Origin: Onchidella celtica
Lineage: Eukaryota; Mollusca; Gastropoda; Systellommatophora; Onchidiidae
Direction: 5' to 3'
DNA length: 64,000 nucleotides
NCBI GenBank assembly: GCA_963931925.1
Contig: OZ007582.1
Span: 36,081,336-36,145,335 of the forward strand
In this document: positions 22,471-32,847 of the stretch, one piece after another
Position numbering within the stretch: the stretch's first letter is position 1
Layout of the letters: each line of letters opens with the position of its first letter
Notes under the pieces: model-generated
Told to the model about the DNA's origin: nothing
Database searches by the model: none
The model's input: the letters and a program-made list of their open reading frames with translations, nothing else
Position numbers and translations under genes: made by a program

Positions 22471-24775
22471 TAGAACAGGGCAATGACAGAAACAACATAG
22501 TCACACACAACAACATACATGACCACAATCACAAACTAGGATACCTCAGCTGGACAATGGGTCACTACAGATAATCAGACATCTATGGTGATAATTTCCG
22601 AGAAAAAAAAAATAACGTGAAATTTTGAATGTGAACCTCAAAAAAAAGACCAAACCAAAAATAGAACAACGGATTGCCAAAATTGAAGTCCACATGGGGA
22701 ACAGTTGCTGCCATAAAGAGCCCAATCTATATGTATATGATTCAAACTGAATAGGTAACCAAAATGCCCAGTTCCTTATCAATTTTACACCCTTAAAAAT
22801 ATTTTAAAATACTAAAAAAAACAAAACAAACCTAGTCCCTGATGCGACCTTACAGATTTCCAGAGTTTTCTTTAAAAATTTTGTCAGTTTTTATCCTGCA
22901 GTACTGTCAAGCTGTTCAAATGACAAATACTGTAATATTAAACTTATTGAGAAAAATCAAAATCCAGACTTTATGCAACTTCAAAAATCTTGTCACTTTT
23001 CCAATAGCAAATTCACCAAAACAATTCTGAGATCACGTGGGTCACACTATTGACCAAAAAAAACAACAAAACGCCAGTTACTGACTAACATCAATGGTTT
23101 CCAGAGTATCACAATATACAAAGTAAAAAATGTCCTATGTCCATATTCCATTTTGCTTTCTTTTAGCCTGAACCCAATCTGCAAATTTTAAATAGCTGCC
23201 TTTATTACATGCGTGGAGAATTTTTTTGAAAGTTTCACATCTCAAGTGCACATTCAATAAAAAAAAAATTGGCTAGGTTACTTTACTTGTGTAACAGTCC
23301 TGAGATAGCTGATTCAATTTTGCTGGTCAAGTACCTGAGAACCAACAAATAACGTCAGATAACACAGTAATCTTATCCTGAGTATAAAGTTTGGCAGTTA
23401 ACTGATACCGTCATAATCTTATCCTAATATTCTCTCAAATGTCCATATGTTTTAAGATAACCCATACCATCATATTTTTATCTTGATATTTTCTCTAAAC
23501 TTCTGGTGAGGATAAAATCTGGCAGATAACTGATACCATCATGACCTTATCCTGATATTTTCTCTCTACCCTCTGCTTTTACCACACAATTGAGTAGAAA
23601 GTTTGGCAGATAACCGATATCGCCATAACTTCATTCCGATATTCTCTCTAACCCTCTAGCTTTACCACGCCAGTGTCATAAACCTTATCGTGATCCTCCT
23701 TCAACCCAGCCCCCCCCCCCCCTTTTTTTAACCTGGTCCAACACACCTTTTGCAATTCAAACTTTTGTTGCACAAACTGCCACCAATTTTATTTTCCCTT
23801 TTGCCTACAAAGAAAGGTTTATTAAGTTCAGTGCTATGCAAGACAAAGCTGAAGGAATTTCATATTGCCATTCCTCTCTTGCATGCCTACTTGTGTCACC
23901 AAGATTACAAGCACTGTAATCTATAAACAAGACTGAGTTTGAGTTTGAGTTTCACGACGCATCAGCATGATAGTAGCCTTTTTGCATCTTTCACGTATTT
24001 TTTTTTCTTTGCTTGTTATCAAAGAACAGTCATAAACGTGACATTGTCAAGACACATGACTTCATAGAAAGTCTGTAGAAATGGGACTTTAAAAACAAAA
24101 TTTTGAATTTTCCAACACATTAAGCTTCTGGAATGTCTACTTTTTTTTTTTTTTTTTGAATATAAAAATTATTTCAGTGACAGTAAGTAAATGAATTATT
24201 GTGGGAATCAGTCTGTAATGGGAAATAAAAGCTCTACCTAAGCAAAGCTTGGCCCACTTCACACCCCCCCTCCCTCCCAATAATGTCACAGAAATGGCAT
24301 GGAACATTGCACTACCTCCTATGACAAGCCCTTGCACTAAAAGAAAAACCTGTTTCTCGTAAAATATGACTAAACTGTCTAACATAACATGTTTGGCAAT
24401 TCACAGAGTCAAAGGAAAATGACATGTTACTAAAAGTTTACTTTTACTCCAAGATAAATGAAGCATTAAAAAAAAGGTATTTAATACATTTCGTAGAAAG
24501 AATAATGGTACCCCAGAGACTTTCACTGAATGAACAGCAGCTTTGACTATGTTTCATATGTCCTGTGCAGTTAAGAGTTCAGAACATTGTCATTCACAGA
24601 ATGATGGTATGGAGAGAGTCTAGAGACTGGTGTCTAACATCTGATAAGTACTGAAAGATCAAGTAAATCCCATGGTGTACGAGTACAATATATCAAAAGT
24701 TGTTCATATTTGGTCACTTTGATAAGTTTTCCATTGCCTGAAAATCCTACTGGTACCGACTTCTTCATGCACATG
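22471..24775. other. Non-coding stretch with a degenerate repeat
   Basis: A repeat with the words TTTGGCAG.TAAC.GATA, CTTATCCTGATATT and CTCTCTA.CCTCT recurs irregularly four times at about 23385-23670. A dispersed repeat copy lies at 23933-24020. No gene recognised. Confidence 0.45.
23933..24020 (+). repeat. Dispersed repeat, GAGTTT...GACGCATC..CATGAT type, copy 2
   Basis: It matches 13081-13155 in the order TGAGTTT, CGACGCATCAGCATGAT, GCC, then TCTTTCACGTATTTTTT. Confidence 0.55.
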
Positions 24776-24896
24776 TAAAAAAAAAACCTGCCGACCGGAG
24801 CTGCACTGTGGCAATGACGTGTCTACTCCAGTTGTAACTGGGCTGCAATGATACTGAGGCAAATTTCCCAAATGGGATTAAAGAAGTATACAAAAT
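24776..24896 (+). repeat. Dispersed repeat 3' tail, copy 1
   Basis: From GCTGCACTGT to AAGTATACAAAA, this closely matches 43094-43211, including the CTCCAGTTGTAACTGGGCTG and GGCAAATTTCCCAAATGGGA segments. The latter can fold as a short stem (TCCC/GGGA). Both copies follow a poly-A run. It resembles the conserved 3' end of a LINE/SINE pair; the family is not assigned. Confidence 0.55.
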
Positions 24897-24919
24897 GCTA
24901 AAAAAAAAAAGTTGCTCAC

Positions 24920-25135
24920 ACCCTATTCTTTTGTTAAGTTTTCTTTTGACCAAACTAAGTGGTAAGTTTTCTTTTGACCAAACTAACTGGTACTGACTGA
25001 AAGTTTTACTGATATTCTGACTTCCTCAGAATGATGCCAAAACCTGTTAATGTTCTATGCTTTTGTTAAGTTTTCTTTTGACCAAAACTAACTGGTACTG
25101 ACTGAAAGTCATATAATATTTTAACCTCTTCAGGC
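24920..25135 (+). repeat. Short tandem repeat with GTTAAGTTTTCTTTTGACCA units
   Basis: The phrase TTTTCTTTTGACCAAA(A)CTAACTGGTACTGACTGAAAG, or parts of it, occurs three times near 24935, 24965 and 25068. Weaker relatives lie near 26940 and 27045. Non-coding. Confidence 0.55.
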
Positions 25136-25144
25136 CCTTTCCAT

Positions 25145-26418
25145 GTGACGTGTGTTACACCTGAGGACCAGTTTTTCACCTTTGCTAGCTTTCTAAACGA
25201 ATCATTAAATGAGATATTTATCATTTAAACCTTTCTGACAATAAAAAATGGTCACTTTACAAGTTTTTATCTTTGATTTAAAAACTTACAGGTAAGATCC
25301 AAGTCAACATGGTGCAAGAAACTGGCTGATAATTTAAAGATTAAAGAAAAGGATATCTTTTGGGAAGCATGGGTCAAGAACGAGGATGGTAGGCTTGAAG
25401 TGAAAAGTGGCTGTGAAGGGAAGCTGTTGGAAAAGGTTATTAAGAAATTTCAGATTTCCAAGAGCATGTTCGAGTGAAAAGGGTACAGGCAGAAGCTTTT
25501 AATAAATACAAAATGGATCCAGGAATCTAAGACTTGTAGCTATGAATATCAGGCTGGAATATAGAATGCCTTATGGGGTAGAGGAACAGTGAAGAGGCGT
25601 CATGTAAGTTTTACTTGATAGTCACAGAACAAAAATAAAGACAGTTTACAGCTTTATCAAGAAATTGGTCACTGCTGAACACTGAACATTTGAAGGAAAT
25701 ACTGATTGTATAGACTGATGGTCCGTCAAAGGAGTTCAAAAACAGGTATTATGGTGAAACTGCTTGCTGATTTGAGTGAGAGCTTAATGAATGTATCATG
25801 TGGAAGTATTTTAGCCACATCACATGGCCAAGGAATGGTTGATGGGATCGGAGAGTCAATGAAAAGTTAAGGCAAATATAGGCAAGAAAGTTGATGCCCA
25901 AAGTTAAAGTTGTCCACATGTCACAGGAACATATTGATGAGAGTATTGAGGAGAAGAATCCATGGTGTGAGATGAAAGAAGTGCCTGGAGTCAGCAAGAC
26001 CCACTGCAAGTCATGTGATAGAAAGGGAAACATGTCATTATATGTGGACAGATTTCTACCTGAGGTTCTTGCAGAGGTTTGATATGGCTTGAAAGAGAGA
26101 AAGGAGACAATGAAAGTGGAACAAATGTTGAAAGCTGTAAGGCAGGAGACTGGGCTGTTGTGATGTATAATAGAAAACTGTACCCAGGGGAGATTACAGC
26201 TGTTGGAGAGGAGGGGAGTGTGTAAGTGTCTGTAATGAGACCAACATTCACTGGGAACTGGAAGTGGCCTAAGGCAAAAGATGAGATTTTTTTTTACACT
26301 AAAAGAAATGTTTTTCAGAAGATCTCTGCACCAGTTTCTATTGGTTCTCGTGGCCAATTCAGATTTGAAAATTAAATTCTCCATGTAACACATGTCATTT
26401 AAGGTGTAACACACGTCA
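25145..26418 (+). mobile_element. 1.27 kb unit between perfect 18 bp inverted repeats, with decayed gene
   Basis: GTGACGTGTGTTACACCT at 25145-25162 is exactly inverted at 26401-26418. Between them lies a decayed reading frame (see 25319-26082). A second locus at 8902-9480 shares the left end and about 165 bases of adjoining sequence, so the unit, or its left part, has been copied. I see no clear target duplication (left flank TTCCAT, right flank CTGATT). It may be a DNA transposon with this gene as transposase or cargo, or the inverted repeats may belong to two separate fragments. Confidence 0.5.
25319..26082 (+). pseudogene. Decayed gene of an uncharacterised metazoan family (DGPSxEFKN / SHGQGxVDGIG)
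   Basis: Reading across several frames gives, in order: KKLADNLKIKEKDIFWEAW, then V.VKRVQAEAFNKYKMDPG, then EYQAGI..NALWGRGTVKRR, then DGPSKEFKNRYYGE (25717-25760), then SHGQGMVDGIGESMK (about 25820-25865), then KVKVVHMSQEHIDESIEEKN to LPEVLAEV (about 25894-26079). Stops and frameshifts separate the segments. From memory, this order resembles a widespread uncharacterised invertebrate family with the motifs HxFxKRxQ, QxEIQxAxW, DGxxxxFKN and SHGKGxxDGxG, often present in many copies. The resemblance comes from reading, not a search. The function is unknown. Confidence 0.5.
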
Positions 26419-29400
26419 CCTGATTAAGTTTTGGATTTAAACTTGAATGTCTAACAATTTACAGGGATAAATTATGTCTGTTTTGTAATTGGTTATGATC
26501 GGCCTCAAATAATTGCTAGGCCAAAACTTTATTGTGTAACTCGAGCCATGTGGTACACAGCACCAATGATGTCTTTTGGATTATATCTAGTCAAAACCTA
26601 AGCCAGTAAGAGTTTTCTTGTTATTTTTACATTGTTAAAATGTCAATGCAATATAAAAAGGAACAAAAACTTGATCATACTGGTTACTTCCTACTAAAAA
26701 TGAAACTGCAAAGTACTTTGAACACATTTGCTTCTCAGTATGAAATGTTCTTAGAAAACATGCGGTAAAATTATGAAACCAAGTTTTCTTCCTCAGATAA
26801 CATTTTCTTGTCAATAAACCATTATAGCTGTTAAACCAAGGATTTTTGATTTGATATTTTATATTCAGTATTTTCTCATACTGGTTGACATTTCATGGAA
26901 TGAACCTTCAAAATTTGCCAAAAACTATTTGTATGCTATCCTTTTGTTAAGTTCTACTGACAAAGTTTTACTGATATTGCTTAACAGTCCTGTTGATATT
27001 TTGTCTTCCGTATATATGCTAAGAGCTATTCATGTCTTATCCCTTTGTTTAGTTTGCTACTGACTGAACATTCTACTGATAATGACTTCTTCAAACTCTG
27101 ACCAAATTTAAGAATAATAACATGTAGGGCAGGGTTTCTTAAGATGTATCATCCAAATATTTCAGAGTCTCTGTGAAGCTATACGGGTGCTACTATAAGT
27201 TGGTGAATTTTAGGAGTGTCTCTGATGACAAAATGTTCCCTGCCCTAAAGGTGCTGGGGTATTTGATCCTGCGAAAAGTAAATCATTTTCTGCCCCAATT
27301 TCACAACATTTACTTTCTGGTCTGAACCTGGTAAGCTACAAACCCTGAAGACACAGAGGATGACTTGAGAACAAAATCTCATTAAGAGTTTGTGAGACCT
27401 TGGATTGTGATGAAATGACAACTGGAGCATCTATCAAGTCAATTTTCATATGATCCAAAGATGTGACTGCCCAAGCTCAGCCAACAGACACAGGATACTC
27501 TTTACTGTCATTAAGAATAGCAATGAATACTTCAGACTTGTCAAATTAGGTGAATGCGGAATAAACAGTTTCAAATTAACCAAAATCTTGGGTATTTACA
27601 CATGACGAATGGACACCGTTCAAAATCTTGTACTGCGATTTTAGTATGCCAATCTGAACAGACAAGCTTTTCAACACAGTTTGAAAATTTAATACATCAC
27701 TTTTTGTGAGTTTGTGAGGTCCTCAAATCATGACGACCAACCCCAGACTCAAATTTAAAAAAAAAAAGCAGTATAAACATTAACTATTGCTACAAGCTAC
27801 AGAAATATTTCAAGGAGTGATGACCCAAAAGTATGATCAATCTCTGGATGGAATAAGAGACTAGAAATGTGTTTTTGATGATGTGGGCAAACTTAGCAAG
27901 TCTGGGGTATTCACTGACCTGACAATACATAACTTGACAGAGAAAGCACCTGTTCTTATCAAGAGGCTGATCCATGATAAAATATTTCACATATATATAT
28001 ATATATATATATATTTGTTTTAAGTTTCCTTTTACAAATTGCAAGTCTCAGTTCCTTTGACCTTATTTACATATTTGTTCTTACGACTAATCTAGTATAA
28101 TAAAAAAACTCGCGCCAGCCTATACAAACTTTAGTCGAGCCATCAGACTATTTGGCAACGTATGTTGGTGAAATATTGCACAAAAATAAAAAGCAATTTG
28201 GACAAATTGCTTTCGCTGTCAAATACGTGTTTTTTTCTTTTTTGACAACTAAAGCCTATGAAATCATTGGGAGCTTGCATTGTGCCGTTACTTTCATCCC
28301 ATGATCACTTCTTTTCCCTGAATCCATGATCCATGACCTCATTATTCCCAACCGGCTGATTTGAATACGCAAGAAAGTTAATGCTTGAATTCTTTTTTTT
28401 AAAGTGTTTTCATGGGGGCAGAGAACAACTCACTATCCTTCTCTATTCGGCCTTTTCAGAAGTTAGAAAATGTTCCTACTGCAGAATTTCTTTCTTTTAT
28501 ACATGAACTCGGGACACACACACACACACAAACCCAACCCTCATCAGTAATCATTAGCATAGCCAATCCGAATCCTGTAAATAAAGCGTTACTGACTAAA
28601 AACAGAATATCGTCTTTTCCATAGCCTTCATCTTTGAATGTTCGCAGAATGAGACAATTGGTGCACAGTACTGTGTAATGATATCAGTGGGCCTGCTTTC
28701 TATTTTACAGACTGCTACATAATCCTCCCCCCCCCCCCCCCTTCTGAATCGCTCTAGCGGGTTGGGAAGAACAAGAGAAGGTTAGAGGTGAAACCTGACT
28801 TTTTGTGCTGATCCCTTAATGTGTCTGAAGTTGTGCATTTTGTCTGTTGTTCACAGAACACAGCAATTACCCAAACCAACTGCCCACATTACTGCAATTT
28901 CACGACAACCTTCGATTCGAATGCTGACCGGGTGGGGGAACGTAAGCATTGATGCGCAAAGGGAATACAGTAAGACTACCCTAAAAGCAAACAGAAAAAG
29001 ATAACAAAATAAACCCAAAGTGACGGGCGAAGTGAAGCAGATCTGTTATAATCACCCAAAAACCGAAATCAACAAAAACATTCCATCCCGAGCAATGCTG
29101 GAACCTTGGCTAGTACTGACTTAAGAAACTGTAAGAGGCTGATTTATGACAATATGCTTTAAACTTTTTTGTACGTCTTTTTAAATTTCCATTCACAAAT
29201 TGCCAAGTTAGAATTCCCAATGAATGCTCTGATCTCCTTTATACTTGCTCTTATGATTGGTAACAACTTAAGAATAATTATGCCTTTAATTCAGAAACCT
29301 ATTTTATGATGCCTGGATGGTTTCATATAATTCACATCACATTAACGTCCTTTAGCTAGCTCCAAAAATTTAGTGTTATGCATTTTTAGAAAATAGTAAC

Positions 29401-30849
29401 TAAAAATTCGGCCTTGTTTTTTTATAACCACTCGTTATAAAAACAGCGGATTGCATTACCAGTACAAGAACACTCGGATATGCCTTAAGATGGGCAATTT
29501 TCAACATGTACCCTGTACGCCAATGGTTCTCAGTATTTTTTGTCCCATGCCCCGCTTCAATCTTTAAAAAAAAAAAAATGTGTGCCCCACCATGATCCGA
29601 CACAGCTAGTATACGGTATATATATCCTTACGCCCCAGTCTGAAATCCCACCCTCTAGGCCTATCATAATATTGCCATGCCCTATCAAAATATTGCCCCG
29701 CCCCACCAAATTATTATCATGCTCCACCGGTGGAGCCTTGAGAAAGACCGATTTCGACTCTCCAATTTACATTCTGAATTTTTATCCTCAAATGTTAACT
29801 CAGACTCTGAAATTCATTGACATATTCACTATTTTGCCTCCTCTATCTTTCAGTTGCACTGGCTACAGTTTTTTTCTGATTTGAATTTGAAAACAATATT
29901 TGCGGTACTATATTTGCCTTTCCTAAGAACATTTCTAGTCCATTATTATACCAAAAGTTCCCGGCATTTTTTTTTTCTGTCAACATAACATTCCTTTTAA
30001 TTTTACACAATTATGATCATTATGCTCATTCAGTGCTTTCATTTTGATTAATTTGTGCTGTCATTTTCTCACCCACTATGGCAAACAAGATCATGATATG
30101 AGAAAACAAATATAACCTTAATCTATTTGTTTTTTCCTTTAAATGTCATCCCTACATGTCAGTTTCCACACAATGGCTGATAACATGTAAAATTTCCCAA
30201 CTGTGGAAAGTTGCCATTGCCACCAAACCATGATCATCTATTGTCAGAAGTCTAATAACCAACTCTACATAAAAAATGACGAATATATTTAAGCTGGTTT
30301 TGTTTTTGCTGAAAATTGTAATCCTTTAGGACCATGTCAAGAAAAGGCCAAATCAGTCTTTACTTTCGGAGCAAAAATTTTACACATTAACCATTGAAAC
30401 TGACCCTTTTTTTTTTTTTTTTTTAAACTTTTGACAATTCAATTTTCCATTTGATAAATCTGCAAAGCAACACGTACTCTAAACATAATGTAAATCTCAT
30501 GTTGCAATAAAGCAGAAATGATGTTAAAATGTTGACCCATGTAGAATTTCAGGCATTGATAAATCTGCAGAATACTTTAAAACCCCGCAGACATATTTTG
30601 AAAAGTGGACAATTTGCGATGCAAAAACTTTAGCACAATATAAGAGGTAGTGATCTAAGTGATGACATTATCCAAGCGAAACGAATATTTTGCATCCTTA
30701 AGCTCGAACATAGACCAACAACTGTAAATTCATTACACGTTTCACTGAGATTTTTAACAATTTACATCCATAGAACTAAGTGATGAATTGTGTATGGCAA
30801 TACACACGAAGCTGGTCTGTAGTCAGTCCTGAGAGAACATTTTACTCAC
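26419..30849. other. Long non-coding stretch
   Basis: No gene recognised. An (AT)n run lies at 27990-28013, a CA-repeat near 28516, poly-C at 28728-28741, and a hAT-like end at 29527. Short open frames show no family features. The right end approaches the exon series that starts at 30850. Confidence 0.4.
29527..29600 (+). mobile_element. hAT-like left end fragment (CAATGGTTCTCAG)
   Basis: CAATGGTTCTCAGTATTTTT, followed by text rich in CCCC words, matches the well-known CAGTGGTTCTCAAxCTTTTT start of many hAT MITEs and the start at 53693. I do not see a paired right end, so it is probably truncated. Confidence 0.4.
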
Positions 30850-31061
30850 TGTTGCCTTGACTGAAGATCTTGCAGCTGTTCCTTCATTCCTTGGTTGTCG
30901 AGGGTTGATTCAACAATCATATTCTGAAGACTTGAAGAGCCTGAAGACTCGAGACGCGAGTCTTTGCAGATAGATTAATTGGTTTGGGTTCCACAGTCTG
31001 ATGGACAGTACTATAGAAGTGATGTTTACGATTCAGGTGTGAGCTGATGAGAGATTGTTGC
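30850..31061 (-). other. Predicted exon beta_A (212 bp)
   Basis: On the minus strand the acceptor CCTTTAATGCAG ends at 31062 and the donor GTGAGT starts at 30849. It aligns with beta_B and beta_C at its 5' end (CTCATCAGCTCACA and the TCAACCCTCGA region) but lacks the 80 bp minisatellite. It continues into a unique 3' part, so its donor differs from the GTAGGTAG of its sisters. No long frame. Confidence 0.5.
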
Positions 31062-31377
31062 CTGCATTAAAGGAAAGGGAGGCAAATTATTTACAAGCTC
31101 AATAAAAGAAATTGATCTACAAAAACAATAAAATTCCTCTAGCAAATCAAGGCCATCACATATTTTAATACAGTGGCATTCATTACTGAACAAAAAGTCA
31201 TGGCAGTTGTCAAGAAAAACAGGTGAAGGTCTGTATTTAAGAATGACCTACATATATCAGCTTAATAACGCAGACAGAGTAGTTACAAGTAAGCCCACTT
31301 GATTGAATTAGCTGTGAAACAGGCAAAGTTATGTCTACACAATATTCCGACTCTGAGAGCAGATTTCCTTTACTGTA

Positions 31378-31693
31378 ACTAGTTGGCCGTCTGACTAGGG
31401 GATTACACAGATGGGATTTTTTAAAGGCAAGTTTTGATCAACAATGTGTAAATTGAGGGGCAGAACAAAATTTCTACTCCAAGGAATGCGTCTTCTTTCT
31501 CTGGATCAAAATGTGAGAACTCTTTCTTCTGTTCAACTCAGTTAAGGCTCAAAATCAACCAAAGTATTAAAATATAGGAACTTCAAAAATTTTTTAAATA
31601 TGTCCACGTACACCTCTACATCTTGCTGTTCGTAATATATTTTGTAGAATTTAAGGCTCAGCGGTTTTGGAGGCCTTACTTCCTTTATAATAT
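31378..31693. mobile_element. Dispersed repeat inserted in cassette A
   Basis: Cassettes B and C run straight from TTTCCTTTCTAAGC-like sequence to the CATATTTCGGGCTGTTT segment. Cassette A has about 315 extra bases here. The insert, from CTAGTTGGCCGTCTGACTA to GGAGGCCTTACTTCCTTTAT, aligns with 57070-57430 and in part with 48700-48790. This dispersed family has no obvious TIR or coding frame. Confidence 0.65.
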
Positions 31694-31813
31694 GATACAA
31701 CATCATATTTCGGGCTGTTTCATGACTGCGTAAAAGTGGGAATCATACAACCTTCTGTAGGAAATTACGATACATTAAAATGGCATATTTATGACATGAA
31801 GTGAGATACCCAC

Positions 31814-32007
31814 CTTTCAATACTTCAGCTCACAGCCTTTGAACACAGACATTTGCAGCCATGCTCCATGCAACTGTAATGACGACTATGCTGTACCAGC
31901 CATTTGTGGTGAAGTGATTGGCCAATTCCAATTTCACTGGTCGGTAACAAATTGGGCATGGAAACTTGACAGCCAATTGCTTGGACTTCAGCCACTAGTT
32001 CTGTGTT
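31814..32007 (-). other. Predicted exon alpha_A (194 bp)
   Basis: On the minus strand the acceptor TTTCATTTCAG ends at 32008 and the donor GTGGGT starts at 31813. It aligns with alpha_B and alpha_C. From the acceptor a frame stays open for 57 codons (NTELVAEVQAIG to LCSKAVS) and then stops close to the donor. The sister exons diverge into another frame after an indel, so coding is doubtful. Confidence 0.55.
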
Positions 32008-32760
32008 CTGAAATGAAAAATTACAATCTAGTAAACATGGTGATATGTTAATAGCAGACAAGATATGAAACTGATCTTTTTCTTTTCTGTTTACTAAACA
32101 AGGTAATTTCGCAGAAAAATTGTCCAGAAATAATGGAAGAGGCTCATTGTCTAGTAGCATCTTAAGATCTGTTATGTCTGAAAGTTTGTCTAAGATTTTA
32201 GGACAAACACTTTGACATACAAAGTAAGACATGGAAACCATGCATTTGCAGAACATTTCAACACTATCCAAAACAAAACACCACAGTAACAATGCCCAAG
32301 TACATAAAAACGTCACAGTAACAATGCCCAAGTACATAACATGTCTTCAGTGACAGCAAAGATCAAATTGTGACAAACAAAAACAAGCGTCATTCTGAAT
32401 TCCACACAATAGGGTTATACCCAGTGTCCACAGAAACAGATTACACACATATAATAACTTCACAATAATTATCAGGTGTGACCCTTCTTCCACTCAAACA
32501 TTATCAGTCAGCATGGTTAATTAGTATGGGGATGTATATCTATGGATGATGTAAAATATAAAAGTCTATACAATAATGTATCACAGAATGATCTAATCAC
32601 CGTCCTATCCCTAATCCTATCTATCTCAGCTCTAATCCTAATCTTAACGCTAACCATTACCCTTTGAACCAGAAAACAAAAAGCAAATCTGTAAAGAATT
32701 GTAAGAGTTCAAAGTGGTCGAGACCTATGGAACTCTTTCCAATGTATCAAATGTGACTAC

Positions 32761-32802
<42 letters not shown>

Positions 32803-32808
32803 CTTTAG

Positions 32809-32822
32809 CGTCTTTACAGACG
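32809..32822 (-). other. LINE 3'-end hairpin with GNRA loop
   Basis: On the minus strand CGTCTGTAAAGACG forms a 5 bp stem closed by GTAA (GUAA in RNA, a GNRA tetraloop). It lies 26 bases after the stop codon and shortly before the AT tail. It is a good candidate for the structure that reverse transcriptases of such elements recognise. Confidence 0.6.
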
Positions 32823-32847
32823 GTCTTAGCAGCTAGAATATTCACTT

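Noticed and set aside
25749..26414. 221-codon minus-strand frame
   Set aside because: Antisense to the decayed DGP/HGQG gene, whose plus-strand motifs are meaningful; the minus frame resembles nothing.
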